From the NCBI GenBank assembly GCA_965220485.1, contig OZ244832.1, forward strand, positions 1,364,001-1,428,000: DNA of 64,000 nt, in the 5' to 3' direction. The position numbers and the translations under genes were made by a program. The notes beneath the pieces were generated by a model that saw only the letters and a program-made list of their open reading frames with translations, was not told the origin of the DNA and ran no database searches. Numbering within the stretch: the first letter of the stretch is position 1; each line of letters begins with the position of its first letter. This DNA comes from Aldehydirespirator sp965220485 (GTDB lineage Bacteria; Actinomycetota; Acidimicrobiia; Acidimicrobiales; Aldehydirespiratoraceae). This document shows positions 16,678 through 27,400 of the stretch, piece after piece.

Positions 16678-18600
16678 CTACTGATCGTCAGCCTCGTCCG
16701 ACCGGCGCTGTCGGTTGGCGGCCGCGACCAGCAGCTGGTGAGCATCGTCGGGCCCCTGGTCGAAGAACCCGTCGGGCCAGTCGACTACACCGCCAGCCTC
16801 GGTCACCTCGATCTGCCGATAGGTCGTGTCTCCTTGGTCGTTGCGCTCCGCGAACAGAATGGCAACCTGGTCCCTGAGCGAATCCGTCTGGTCCTCTGCA
16901 ATCCGGCGACGCAGGCGCAGCACCAAGTGCTCACTATGTGACTCGATGAGGAAGCGCCGGCCCCATCGAGTGCATTCGATCAAGAAGTCAGCAAGACGCT
17001 GCTGCGCGGCCGGATGAAGATGAAGCTCCGGCTGCTCCAGAATCACGAGCGCACCCGGACCGGCAACGAGACACTGCACAACTACAGGAAGAATCTGACT
17101 GACACCGACACCGACCGATCCAAGCGGCACTGAGTCTTCGAGTCCCTGCGGAGTGACACCGATACCGAGAACGAGCGGTGCATCCTCCCGAACGGTCATC
17201 GAGTCCGCCACCTGAAGATAACGAAGCCAGAGATTGGCAGCTTCGCCCAACGTCATCTCACCCCTGTCGTTAGCCGATGCCTCCAGATCAGGGGGTCGAG
17301 GATAGCGATCCAGGGTCGACTGTTGAGCTAAGAGAATCGCTGCCAGATGCTCGCCTGACTTGCCGACATGACCAGCGTTCGTATCTGGTGTCGCAAGAAA
17401 CGGCTGATGGGGAGGATGACGCAATGGACCAACGTAGTGAACTGCGGTCGAGAGGTACAAGGCGCACAGGTCTTGCAGAATTAGCAGATCGTCCGAATCA
17501 GGTATAGAATTTAGGGTTGATCTCTTTTTGTTCATAATTTGTTCGAGTCGCTCATCAAGGCCGTTCCAAATGTCGACCGCGACTGGCAAAGGACTTACAT
17601 CATCAAGAAGTCCAACGAATTTCTCGAAGTCCGCAGTAACGGATCTACCCATGCAGATATTCGTCACTGCATCGATCACCTGATTCCAGTAGTACTCATG
17701 CGGATCACCATACTCGGCATAACCTTCTCTACGATTCTCTTCTATGGTCCGCACGACTTCAAAACGCAACTCCACAAGACTCGCGTGATCGATGTTCCCC
17801 TCAGAAAGCTCAAGATCGATCTCCTCTAGGTTGAGTTCCGGATGGAGGTAGTCAGAACCTAAGCATCTCAACCATCCGGCTAAAATCTCAGTAGCTCGCA
17901 TCCGATTCGCGTATTTCTGTAGCAGCACCCTAAACCGCGAGTTCTCAAGACTCGCGTCGTCCACTCGGGTCGACGACTGGCCTGAGAAAAAATCTCCGTG
18001 ATAGGTGGCATACTCTTCAAGATTGTTTAGAGCTTCGAGTCTCTCAGAAGTCGGTCTACTCCGGGCGCGTTGAACGGTCGCTGACATGCGTGAATCATCA
18101 CTCTCTGCCGAAACTGCAAGAGCAGATATCTGTGCAGAACCCATTTGGCCCCGAAAGGCTGCATCCATTTCAGTGGCCCAACGTACATCTATAGGAAGTG
18201 TCAAGTTGACGTCTACAAATCGATTCAGGCTAACGCTCCTCCTAGACTCAAACGGCGCGTTCAGCATCGCTCTACGAGCATCGCTCGCACTCACTCTGAA
18301 AGAGACAAGAACCCTGACTGGCTCTTGCGCTTCAGCCCGTTGATGACGCAGGTCATCGAAGGTTCCGAGACTCACCAAGTCGTCATTGAGAGGGAATCTT
18401 CCACCACTTATCTTTCTTCGCGATACTTGTGCAAGAGCGAGGACTGCCTGCAGAAGGGAACTCTTGCCGGACGAGTTTGCGCCAGTCGCGACCGTCAAGG
18501 GACTGAGTGGCACATCGCAATGTCGTACGGACTTGAAATTGCGCAGTTCAAGGCCAGCGAGACAAGTCGCATCTGCGCTAGTTCGATGAGGGGGGCTCAT
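16678..18600 (-). CDS. AAA/SMC-like ATPase with DUF3696-like C-terminus
   Basis: The 640-aa protein begins LAGLELRNFKSVRHCDVPL, then Walker A TGANSSGKSSLL (residues 39-50). Late motifs LGSVGVGVSQILPVVVQ, VILEQPELHLHPAAQQRLADFL (Walker B) and FLIESHSEHLVLRLRRRI are typical of OLD/RecF-type ATPases. The tail IEVTEAGGVVDWPDGFFDQ resembles DUF3696. Such ATPases are often found in defence loci. The gene has clearly lower GC than its flanks, especially 17.4-18.4 kb, suggesting transfer. Its ATG overlaps the upstream stop (ATGA). The role is unknown. Confidence 0.85.
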   Translation of the reverse strand: MSPPHRTSADATCLAGLELRNFKSVRHCDVPLSPLTVATGANSSGKSSLLQAVLALAQVSRRKISGGRFPLNDDLVSLGTFDDLRHQRAEAQEPVRVLVSFRVSASDARRAMLNAPFESRRSVSLNRFVDVNLTLPIDVRWATEMDAAFRGQMGSAQISALAVSAESDDSRMSATVQRARSRPTSERLEALNNLEEYATYHGDFFSGQSSTRVDDASLENSRFRVLLQKYANRMRATEILAGWLRCLGSDYLHPELNLEEIDLELSEGNIDHASLVELRFEVVRTIEENRREGYAEYGDPHEYYWNQVIDAVTNICMGRSVTADFEKFVGLLDDVSPLPVAVDIWNGLDERLEQIMNKKRSTLNSIPDSDDLLILQDLCALYLSTAVHYVGPLRHPPHQPFLATPDTNAGHVGKSGEHLAAILLAQQSTLDRYPRPPDLEASANDRGEMTLGEAANLWLRYLQVADSMTVREDAPLVLGIGVTPQGLEDSVPLGSVGVGVSQILPVVVQCLVAGPGALVILEQPELHLHPAAQQRLADFLIECTRWGRRFLIESHSEHLVLRLRRRIAEDQTDSLRDQVAILFAERNDQGDTTYRQIEVTEAGGVVDWPDGFFDQGPDDAHQLLVAAANRQRRSDEADDQ

Positions 18601-19592
18601 GCTGCCTCCCGCAACGGTACATTGCTGGCCGGACAGGCGACGATCACCCTCTCAATAGACCCGTCGCGATACCGAGTCGGCGTCATAACTCCGTGTCGCC
18701 AGCACTTGCGATGGGTCAATACCGGCGTCACCGGAAGCGTTCCATAAGCATCTGCGGTGGCACGTGCCAGTGCGTCAGGGCATAGATGACCCTCGAGCGA
18801 AGTCTCTTGCAGTGAGGCGCCGCGCTTCGTTGACTCAGCCAGTACCGCCGACTCAAGGAGCGGCGACGCCGCGAGTTGCTGATCTCTCGTGAGACCGCCA
18901 AAGGCATCGAGGAGGTTGGCACAGAGAGTCTCGGAGGCTCGCGCCGAGGCGATCCGCTCTGGCCAACCTGGCTCCGGGAGCAGGTGCTCTAGAACCCGAG
19001 CACTACCGAGGGCCGGATCTAAGACTGGTACAAGGTCGTGGAGGCGACGCCGGCAGTGGTCGGTGAGACTGTCGAGTTCCGCCGACAGCGCTAGAAGCGC
19101 CGGGTATCTAGGGTCTATGCCTTCCGGCTGCAACGGCAGACCGCGCCTCAAGGTCACGCCGATGGGTTCGTCGCGGTAGGAGAGCTCGTCGAGTTGCCCG
19201 AGCACGCTCTCAGCGACCGCTCCGATCCGGCGCCGGACTTGGACCGTCCACAGGGGTCCGAAGTAGCGCGAAAGGACGGCTATCTCGTACCCGAACTCTG
19301 AACACTCCGGTTCCAGGATGGCATCGACCTCAGTGGCAAGCTCCGTCTCGGCGGTGGCGAGCATCCCGGTGAACCTGCCTTCGCCTTCTGCCTCCTCGAC
19401 GACGATGAACAGGTGTCCGATCGTCCCCAGCCGGTCACCAGCCGGCGCGACCGGCTCCATGGGCCCGACCACGCAGATGTCGCCAGGCAAGACTTCGGCA
19501 GGCTCCTCTTCGCGGAATCGAGGATCTGACTGACGCGGATGCGCCGCGAGAGCCTGCTGCAACCATCCAGAAGACCCAAGTTCGCCGCTCAC
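18597..19592 (-). CDS. Unknown protein of the sigma-like/ATPase operon
   Basis: The 331-aa protein matches no family I recognise. Residues 34-110 (EVLPGDICVVGP...GTIGHLFIVVEEAEGEGRFTGMLA) look like a small beta barrel and are reminiscent, only weakly, of PemK-like folds. The middle is helical (LLALSAELDSLTDHCRRRLHDL). The C-terminus has two Cys residues around CWRHGVMTPTRYRDGS...VIVACPAS. The GTG at 19592 overlaps the upstream TGA, and its own TGA overlaps the ATPase ATG, so the three genes are tightly coupled. Confidence 0.7.
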   Translation of the reverse strand: MSGELGSSGWLQQALAAHPRQSDPRFREEEPAEVLPGDICVVGPMEPVAPAGDRLGTIGHLFIVVEEAEGEGRFTGMLATAETELATEVDAILEPECSEFGYEIAVLSRYFGPLWTVQVRRRIGAVAESVLGQLDELSYRDEPIGVTLRRGLPLQPEGIDPRYPALLALSAELDSLTDHCRRRLHDLVPVLDPALGSARVLEHLLPEPGWPERIASARASETLCANLLDAFGGLTRDQQLAASPLLESAVLAESTKRGASLQETSLEGHLCPDALARATADAYGTLPVTPVLTHRKCWRHGVMTPTRYRDGSIERVIVACPASNVPLREAA

Positions 19593-20548
19593 TCCAGTTC
19601 CTCCTGCTCCAACGCCCAATAGAGCTCCCGCGCCAGGCGGGCGGCCTGATCCGGATCCAGATCGCCGGCCACCGATCTCCAAGCCTCGCGAAGCCGCTCG
19701 AAGGCGTTGACCTTCCGCCTCGCAGCAGTCGGCCTGCTCACTCCCAGCCGTTCCGCGAGCAGCGTGTCGGAGGCACCGGACAGTTTGAGGCGGACCACCA
19801 GCCTGTCCGCGGTCGGCAACTCAGTCAACACAGTCTGCACCAGTTCCTCCCACTGCAGTTCGGGGTCGGTCGATTCGGCCAGCCATCCCTCATCCTCACC
19901 CATGTCAAGGAAGACCGGGTACCAGGATGTCAACACGAGGCTCAAGATCTGGTCGAAGTCGCTCATCGACAGGCTTCGCCCCGAGGCCTCAAAGCAAGAG
20001 ACGACCACCTTCTCGAGGACCTCCGCCCGGTACACCGCAGGTGCCCGATCCCGCGTCGCCGGGGAGGTGGGGAGGAACCGGATGGATGCTGCCGCCCTGC
20101 TCAGTTCCTCCTCCCCAAGCGTCGTCGTGCCATATTCTGCGCCGCGTGGCTGGTACCTGGCAGGATGCAGGCTCGCGATGCGCTCGAAGTCTGCGCCAGC
20201 AAGGATCGCCTGGATCCGGGTGAGCAGCCGGTCGACCACGGTGCGCCGCCGACGCGCCACGAGCTGGCGTCGCACGCGCAGCCGCAGTAGCCGGTGGACG
20301 TCGACGAGGGACTCCGAGACGTCCAGGATGTAGTCGAGCTGCCCTTGGCGAAGCAACTGCTCGACAACAACGTCCTGCACGAGATCATCCATCTCGCTCT
20401 TGGTCCAGGCTCGCTCGACGACCGCATAGACAGCGGGATCGAACCTCTGGCTCACGCTCTCGCAGGCTGCGCGCACCTCGGCAAGCCAAAGTGCACCGAC
20501 CCGGCTCTCAGCAGCCTCAGCAAGGAGCCGATCCCAGGCCGGTGACAC
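19589..20548 (-). CDS. Sigma-70-like protein
   Basis: The 319-aa protein has a region-2-like segment near residues 48-115 (TKSEMDDLVQDVVVEQLL ... LLRLRVRRQLVARRRRTVVDRLL). A region-4-like HTH lies near 244-290 (LPTADRLVVRLKLSG, TLLAERLGVSRPTAARRKVNAFERL). About 120 residues separate them, more than in ECF sigma factors. It may direct RNA polymerase to this operon, or act as a DNA-binding sensor. GTG start at 20548. First of three overlapping genes, with a small Cys-rich ORF overlapping its start. Confidence 0.7.
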   Translation of the reverse strand: MSPAWDRLLAEAAESRVGALWLAEVRAACESVSQRFDPAVYAVVERAWTKSEMDDLVQDVVVEQLLRQGQLDYILDVSESLVDVHRLLRLRVRRQLVARRRRTVVDRLLTRIQAILAGADFERIASLHPARYQPRGAEYGTTTLGEEELSRAAASIRFLPTSPATRDRAPAVYRAEVLEKVVVSCFEASGRSLSMSDFDQILSLVLTSWYPVFLDMGEDEGWLAESTDPELQWEELVQTVLTELPTADRLVVRLKLSGASDTLLAERLGVSRPTAARRKVNAFERLREAWRSVAGDLDPDQAARLARELYWALEQEELE

Positions 20549-20756
20549 GGTTCGGCACCACGAACCAGTCTCCAGCCTTCACAACAGCAGCCTCACCATC
20601 CACAGAACTATACGGAAATCGGTGACAATCATTACAGCAGGGTCTCCCGATGCCAGCATGCGCAACCAGCCAGGCCGGGTAGTGGCCTCGGTGCAAGCAG
20701 TGATGACGCTCGCGCCGACAGGGGGCGCCGTCGCAGGACACGCAGGGCGGGGACAT
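20517..20756 (-). CDS. Small Cys-rich (zinc-ribbon-like) ORF overlapping the sigma-like gene
   Basis: From ATG 20756 the frame gives 79 residues with a Cys/His pattern: PCVSCDGAPCRRERHHCLHRG near the N-terminus and RPCCNDCHRFPY in the middle. A Cys-rich metal-binding fold is plausible. It overlaps the start of the sigma-like gene by 32 nt in another frame. No clear Shine-Dalgarno is visible. It may be a genuine fourth gene or chance; codon statistics would decide. Confidence 0.35.
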   Translation of the reverse strand: MSPPCVSCDGAPCRRERHHCLHRGHYPAWLVAHAGIGRPCCNDCHRFPYSSVDGEAAVVKAGDWFVVPNRVTGLGSAPC

Positions 20757-20884
20757 ACCGCTGCGGGCCGCGCCGCCTATCTCGACGCCCGGTCGTTCGC
20801 GAGACGCCTCTTCCACAGAGCCACCGGGCGCACTAGTGTCCCCAACGCGCCACCGCTCCGACCGCTGACGCCTGGAGGTCGCAC

Positions 20885-23800
20885 TTGACAGTCGCCGACA
20901 CGTACCGCCTGTCCTCCCGGTACACCGACGACTCCGGGACGGTCTTCATGACGGGCCTTCAGGCGCTGGCCCGGCTGCCGATCGAGCAGCTGCGGGCCGA
21001 CCGGCTCGCGGGGCTGCGCACCGCCGCCTTCATCAGCGGCTACCCGGGATCGCCCCTCGGCGGCTACGACGGCGACCTCGCCAAAGCCGTCCAGCAGGCC
21101 CCGGACCTCCCCATCGTGCTGGCCCCCGCCCTGAACGAGGAGCAGGCCGTCACCGCGGTCATGGGATCCCAGCTCGCCTCCGTCCGGCCCGACTCCCGCT
21201 ACGACGGCGTCGTCGGCATCTTCTACGGCAAGGGGCCCGGCGTGGACCGAGCCGGCGACGCCCTCCGCCACGGCGTGTTCGCGGGCACGGACCCAAAGGG
21301 CGGCGCGGTGGTGATCGCCGGAGACGACCCCCAGGCCAAGAGCTCGACCATCCCGTCGTCGTCGGCGGGAACCCTGGCCGACATGCATATCCCGGTGCTG
21401 TATCCGGGCACGCCCGGCGAGGCGCTGGACCTCGGCCGTCACGCCGTGTACCTGTCGAGGGCCACCGGGCTGTGGACGAGCCTCAAGATCGTGGCCGACG
21501 TCGCCGACGGCAGCGGCACCGTCCACCTCGACCCAGCCAGGATCGAGCCGCGGATCCCGACCGTCGACTGCGAGCCCTACGCCCATGTGCCCGACGGCCG
21601 GCTGCTGACCCCGGCCACGGTGGACACCGAACGGGAGATCTGCGAAGTCCGTCACCCGCTGGCCATCACCTACGCCGCCCTCAACCGCTTGAACCACGCC
21701 ACCGTCAACCCCGCCGACGCCTGGATCGGCATCGTGGCCTCGGGCACCACCTACCGGGAGATGCGCGAGGCGCTGCGCCGCCTCGGGCTGGCCCGAGACG
21801 CCGACATAGCCGCGGCGGGAATCCGGCTCATGTGCATGCACATGCCGATCCCGTTCAGCCCCGAACGGGCCCGCGACTTCGCCCGAGGCCTCGAAGAGGT
21901 GTTCGTGGTGGAGGAGAAGCAGCCCAACATCGAGTCGCTCATCAAGGACGCCCTCTACAACGAGGCCCTGCGCCCCCGGGTGACCGGCAAGTGCGACGAG
22001 CACGACACCATGCTCCTCCCCGGACACGGCGGACTGAGCGCCGACGACCTGCTGGACCCCCTGCGCCGCCGCTTGGGCCAGCGCATAGGCCACCGGCTGG
22101 TGCCCCCGAAGCCGGCGCGGGAGATGATCGCGCTCAACACCAAGGTGGCCCGCACCCCCTACTTCTGCTCGGGCTGCCCCCACAACCGCTCCACCAAAGT
22201 GCCCGACGGCGCCGCGGTCGGGGCCGGCATCGGCTGTCACACGATGACCCTGCTGATGGACTCCGACGGCTTCGGCGACATGATCGGACTCACCTGCATG
22301 GGCCAGGAGGGCGCCCAGTGGATCGGCATGGCACCGTTCGTGGAGACGCCCCGCATCTTCCAGAACATCGGTGACGGCACCTACTTCCACAGCGGCCAGC
22401 TCGCCATCCAGGGGGCGATCGCGGCCGGCGTGGACATCACCTACAAGCTGCTCTGGAATCGCACCGTGGCCATGACCGGCGGCCAGGATCCCCAAGGCGT
22501 GATTGGTGTCGCCGAGGTGTGCAGGGTGCTGCTGGCCCAGGGCGCGGCCCAGGTGCTGGTCACCACCGACGATGTCGCTCGCTACCGCGTCGCGGACATG
22601 CCCGAAGGCGTGGAGGTCTGGCCCCGCAGCCGGCTGATCGAGGCCCAGGAGCTGCTGGCCCAGGTCGAGGGCGTGACCGTGCTGATCCACGACCAGCAGT
22701 GCGCGGCCGAGGCCCGCCGGGGTCGCAAGCGGGGCACGGTGGCCGTGCCCCGCCAGCGGGTCTTCATCAATGAACGGATCTGCGAGGGCTGCGGAGACTG
22801 CGCGCAGGTAAGCAACTGCCTGTCGGTGCAGCCCGTCGAGACGGCCTTCGGGCGCAAGACCCGCATCGACCAGACGACTTGCAACCTGGACTTCTCCTGC
22901 CTGGAGGGGGACTGCCCGTCGTTCATGACGGTTGTGCAGCCCGGGCGCCTGCGGTCGTGGCTGCGCCGCATCACGATGCTGGGCCGCAGTGGGCCGAGGC
23001 CCGGGAGCGAAGCGCTCACCGCCCCTGGAGACCTGGACGATCCGGTGCCGGTCGTGCCCACCGACGAACTGTCGGTACGCATCGTCGGCATCGGCGGCAC
23101 CGGCGTGGTCACGGTCAGCCAAGTGATCGGCACCGCGGCCATGTTCGACGGATACGAGGTGCGGGGCCTCGACCAGATCGGCCTGTCGCAGAAGGCCGGG
23201 CCGGTGGTGAGCGATCTTCGGCTGGGCCGGGACGGCGAGGCGGCCAGCAACCGGCTCGGAACCGCCCAGGCCGACGTGCTGCTGGCCTTCGACCAGCTGG
23301 GTGCGGCGTCGCCGGTGGGCTTGAGCACTGCCGACCCGCAGCGCACTGTGGTGGTGGGCTCGCTGTCGCAGACCCCGACCGGCGCGATGATCGCCCATCC
23401 GGAGCGCACCATGCCCGACCCTGCCGAGTTGGAGGCGGCCATCGCGGCGGCCACCCGGGCCGACTGCCGCCACTGGGCCGACGCCCAGGGCGTTACCGAG
23501 GCTCTGTTCGGCAACGCCGTGGCAGCCAACGTCTTCGTGGTGGGAATGGCGGTTCAGGCCGGCGCGCTGCCGTTGGCGCCGCAGTCTGTGGAACAGGCCA
23601 TCGAGCTCAACGGCGTTGCCGTGCAGAGCAACATCGAGGCGTTCAGGTGGGGCCGGGCGATGGTGGCCACACCCGCGGCGGTGGCGGCAGCCGTCGCCTC
23701 CGGCCGCGCCGGCGGAAGCAGGCTTGGCGACCTCGACGAACGCATCGCGGCGCGGGTGCGCGCCGTGGCCCGCGCCGCCGGCCTCGACCACCCCACAGCC

Positions 23801-24436
23801 GACGCGGCCGACGACGGCGACGCCGGCTACCGCGGCCCGGTCGACTTGGAGCTGATGGCCAGGGAGCTGTGCGCCTACCAGTCGCCGAGGCTGGCCCGCG
23901 ACCACCTCGACTTCGTGGAGGCCGTGGCGGCCGCCGACGCCGAGCGGGGCGACGGGTCCGGACGGCTGACGGTGACCGCGGCCCGCGGCTACTTCAAGCT
24001 GCTCGCCTACAAGGACGAGTACGAGGTGGCCAGGCTGATGCTCGACGCCGCCGCCACCGCGGAGGCCCAGGAGCTGGCCGCGGCCACCGGGGGGAGGCTG
24101 GCCTGGAAGCTGCACCCGCCGATCCTGCGGGCTCTGGGCATGAAGTCGAAGATCGCGCTGGGAGTGTCGTGGACGCCGGTGATACGGACATTGGCCGGCA
24201 TGCGCCGGTTGCGGGGCACGGTCTTCGACGTGTTCGGGTACACCGCGGTGCGGCGGGCGGAGCGGTCGCTGCCGGGCGAGTACCGGTCCGCGGTCGAGTC
24301 CGACCTGCCGCGGCTGGATGCCGCAGGATACGAAGCGGCGCTGGCCCGAGCCGCGCTGCCCGAGATCGTGCGGGGCTACGAGCACATCAAGATGGCCGGG
24401 ATCGACAAGATGCGAGAGGAACTGAAGCGAGCCTGA
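20885..24436 (+). CDS. Indolepyruvate ferredoxin oxidoreductase, fused subunits
   Basis: The 1183-aa fused 2-oxoacid:acceptor oxidoreductase contains FISGYPGSPLGGYDGDL (N-terminal pyrimidine domain), YFCSGCPHNRSTKVPDGA and a ThPP domain (GIGCHTMTLLMD, MGQEGAQWIGM, NIGDGTYFHSGQLA). Near residue 632 is a ferredoxin-like CEGCGDCAQVSNC. A gamma domain starts near 732 (VGIGGTGVVTVSQVIGTAAMFDGYEVRGLDQIGLSQKAG). It decarboxylates aryl or branched 2-oxoacids to acyl-CoA in the cytosol. TTG start at 20885 with GGAGGT nearby. Confidence 0.92.
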   Translation: MTVADTYRLSSRYTDDSGTVFMTGLQALARLPIEQLRADRLAGLRTAAFISGYPGSPLGGYDGDLAKAVQQAPDLPIVLAPALNEEQAVTAVMGSQLASVRPDSRYDGVVGIFYGKGPGVDRAGDALRHGVFAGTDPKGGAVVIAGDDPQAKSSTIPSSSAGTLADMHIPVLYPGTPGEALDLGRHAVYLSRATGLWTSLKIVADVADGSGTVHLDPARIEPRIPTVDCEPYAHVPDGRLLTPATVDTEREICEVRHPLAITYAALNRLNHATVNPADAWIGIVASGTTYREMREALRRLGLARDADIAAAGIRLMCMHMPIPFSPERARDFARGLEEVFVVEEKQPNIESLIKDALYNEALRPRVTGKCDEHDTMLLPGHGGLSADDLLDPLRRRLGQRIGHRLVPPKPAREMIALNTKVARTPYFCSGCPHNRSTKVPDGAAVGAGIGCHTMTLLMDSDGFGDMIGLTCMGQEGAQWIGMAPFVETPRIFQNIGDGTYFHSGQLAIQGAIAAGVDITYKLLWNRTVAMTGGQDPQGVIGVAEVCRVLLAQGAAQVLVTTDDVARYRVADMPEGVEVWPRSRLIEAQELLAQVEGVTVLIHDQQCAAEARRGRKRGTVAVPRQRVFINERICEGCGDCAQVSNCLSVQPVETAFGRKTRIDQTTCNLDFSCLEGDCPSFMTVVQPGRLRSWLRRITMLGRSGPRPGSEALTAPGDLDDPVPVVPTDELSVRIVGIGGTGVVTVSQVIGTAAMFDGYEVRGLDQIGLSQKAGPVVSDLRLGRDGEAASNRLGTAQADVLLAFDQLGAASPVGLSTADPQRTVVVGSLSQTPTGAMIAHPERTMPDPAELEAAIAAATRADCRHWADAQGVTEALFGNAVAANVFVVGMAVQAGALPLAPQSVEQAIELNGVAVQSNIEAFRWGRAMVATPAAVAAAVASGRAGGSRLGDLDERIAARVRAVARAAGLDHPTADAADDGDAGYRGPVDLELMARELCAYQSPRLARDHLDFVEAVAAADAERGDGSGRLTVTAARGYFKLLAYKDEYEVARLMLDAAATAEAQELAAATGGRLAWKLHPPILRALGMKSKIALGVSWTPVIRTLAGMRRLRGTVFDVFGYTAVRRAERSLPGEYRSAVESDLPRLDAAGYEAALARAALPEIVRGYEHIKMAGIDKMREELKRA

Positions 24437-24496
24437 CCGACCCACGGGCCCGGGGTGTCGCCGAATCGAACCGACCTGATAGGCTTGGGGCCACCA

Positions 24497-27400
24497 ATGG
24501 TGACGACGACTGCTACCGCCACCTTGGACCCACGCTTGGCGTTGTCCACGGACTTCGCCGAAGTTGTGCGCCGCCACGTCGATGGCTTGGCCAGCGACGC
24601 GGACTTGGTGCTTCTCAAGGCCAACACCAGGCTGTGGGTTCGAGCCCTTTACCGACTGCTCGACGACGTCGCTGAATCCATCGACGCCGTCAGGGCCACG
24701 GTGAGGGGACATCAGCGCGCCGTGATCGTCACCGACCTGGAGGAGGACTACCGCGCCATCGACGCCGTGCTGGTGACCCTGGCCGGACCGCCGCTGGCAC
24801 CCTTGGAGAACGGAGCGTCCGCCGATGCCCGCGACACCGGCGTCGTCGAGCTGCAGCTGTCGTGGGTGCCGGGGCGGATCATCGCCTGGGCCGCAGGGCC
24901 CCGCCGGTCCGCCGACAGCGCGCCGGACGTGCTCCGGCGGCTGCGCGACACCGGCGCCGGCACCGTCAACTGGAGCGAGCACCGCCCCGTGAAGCTCCCG
25001 GGCGGGGGGCGGGCCGACGCGGTCTCGGCACCGATCGAGAGCTGCCTCGGGTGGCTCGTCGCCCTAGGCGAGGCCGCCGAGGAAGAGGGCATCGGGGCCA
25101 GCGTCTCATGGCTGGGCCTCGTGGCCGCGCTAGCGGTCCGGCTCGCCGCGCAGGGGCGCATGGTGCCCCAGCTCAAGAAGGTCCGCCGCCGCTACCGCCC
25201 TGACGACGCTGACGGCGACGGCTCCAACGGCGGGGCCGCATTGCCAGCCGACAGCGCCTCCTACGTGGTCCGCTGGACCCCGGCGCTGGTGGAGTCCGAT
25301 GTCGTGGCCGCGCTGGCCGAGTCGCTGCCGGGTGCCGCCGCGGCCTTCGAGAACCAGCGCGACGCGACCGCGTTCACCCAGGCGGCGCTGGGCGACATCG
25401 TCGACGCCATCGCCACCGAGGCGGCCGAGCGGCTCGAGGCGCCCGCGCCACCGCCCGCGCCGCGCACCAAGGCCGATGTGGCCGAGACAGCCCTGGCCCG
25501 CTTCGACGGCGCCCCCTTCGATGTGCCGAGCCGGCACGCCTCGGATCTTTCCCGCCGCCTGGACCAATGGGCCCGACCGGTGACGGAGCCCTACGACCGG
25601 CGTCTGCGCCTGATCGTGCAACTTGGCCCGCCCGACGACATCGGGGCCTGGCACCTGTCGGTGCTGTCGGAGTCGAGCGCGGGCGAACTCCAGCCCGTCG
25701 AGCGGGCCCTGGTCATCGCATCGCGGGCCAGGCGTCAAGCGGTGAAGCATCAAATGTCACGGTTGGAGCGGCTCTTCCCGGAGTTGGTGCGGCTCGGTGG
25801 CCGCCGACGGGGAGAGGTGATCCTCAACGCCGACGAGGCGTGGCAGCTAATGACCGAGACCGGGCACGTCCTGCAGGCTGTCGGCTACGACGTGCGGGTC
25901 CCGGCGCTATCACGCCGCCGGCCCAGGCCGTCCCTGCGCCTCACGTCGGTAGAGGCCCAGGAGGCCGTGGTGGGGGCCCGCCAGCTCGCGGACGTGCGCT
26001 GGTCGGTCGCCTTCGACGACGTGGAGCTGACCGCGACCGAGATCCGCGACCTGGCCACCCAAGCCCGGCCCCTGGTGAAGAGCCGGGGACGGTGGGTGGA
26101 GTTGGACCGCGCCGACCTCAACGAGGCCGCAGCCGCGCTGGCCGATCGGGCCGACATGACCCGCATGACCGGCGCCGACATGCTGCGCCACGCCCTCGGC
26201 CTGGACGGGTCGCCACTGGCCGGCGGAACGATGATCTCCGGGGAGGGCTGGGCCGCCGAGCTGATCCGCAGCGCCCGCCACATCCCGGCCGAACTGCCCA
26301 TCAAGCCCGACGGCTTCAACGGGACGCTGCGCACCTACCAGGCCGACGCGCTGGTATGGCTCGGCTTCCTGGGGCAGGCCGGGCTCGGCGGCTGCCTGGC
26401 CCTTGACATGGGCCTGGGAAAGACCCCCACCATGCTGGCCCACATCTACCTCACCCGACGCAAAGGCCCGTCGCTGGTGGCCGCACCACCCGCGGTGGTG
26501 GGCAACTGGGCCACCGAGGCCCGCCGATTCGTTCCGGGCCTGCGGGTGGTGGTCCACCACGGACCCAACCGCACGCCCGCGGAGCAGGTGCCGGCCATGG
26601 TGGAGCGGGCCGACCTGGTGGTCTCCACCTACGGCACCGCCATGCGCGACCTGGACGTGCTCGAGAAGGTCGAGTGGTCGACGGTCGTGCTCGACGAGGC
26701 CCAGGCCATCAAGAACCCGGCCAGCGAGACCGCCCAGCAGCTGCGTCGGCTCGAAGCACGCTGCCGGGTCACGCTCACCGGCACCCCGATAGAGAACGGC
26801 CTGGGCGACCTGTGGGCCATCATGGACTTCTGCAATCCGGGCCTGCTCGGAGCCCGCAACCGGTTCATCAGCGAGATGTCCAAGGTGTCCAAGAAGCCCG
26901 GGCCGAATTCGCATACCGCTGAGAGCTCCAACGGGTCGGGGGCGTCCAACGGGTCGCAGGCGGCCGCAGCGCCCAAGGCGGCCGCAGCCGGCGAGGGCGC
27001 GCTGGCCGCCCTCAACGGCATCCTCGTGTTCCGCCGCACCAAGGCCGAGCCCCTCATCGCCGCGGAGCTGCCCGACCGCATCGACGAACTCGACCACTGC
27101 ACGATGACCGCCGAGCAGATCGGGCTCTACCAAGCAGTTCTCGACGAGCTGGTGGCCCGCACCGAGGTCGCCAGGGCCGAGGGCGGACCGGAACGCAAGG
27201 GAGCGGTGCTGGCCGCCATCACCGCCCTCAAGCAAATCTGCAACCATCCGGTCAACTACGAGGACGACGAAGGCCCCCTGGACGGGCGCTCGGGCAAGCT
27301 GGCCCGGCTGGAGCAGATCATGGGCCAGGTGTTCGCGGCGGGGGAGCGGATGCTGATCTTCACCCACTTCGCCACCTGGGGGGAGCGGCTGGCCGTCTAT

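Noticed and set aside
20777..24982. 1401-codon open frame on the minus strand
   Set aside because: It lies antisense to the strongly conserved indolepyruvate oxidoreductase and helicase start, and is Gly/His/Gln-rich as expected for an antisense frame in GC-rich DNA.
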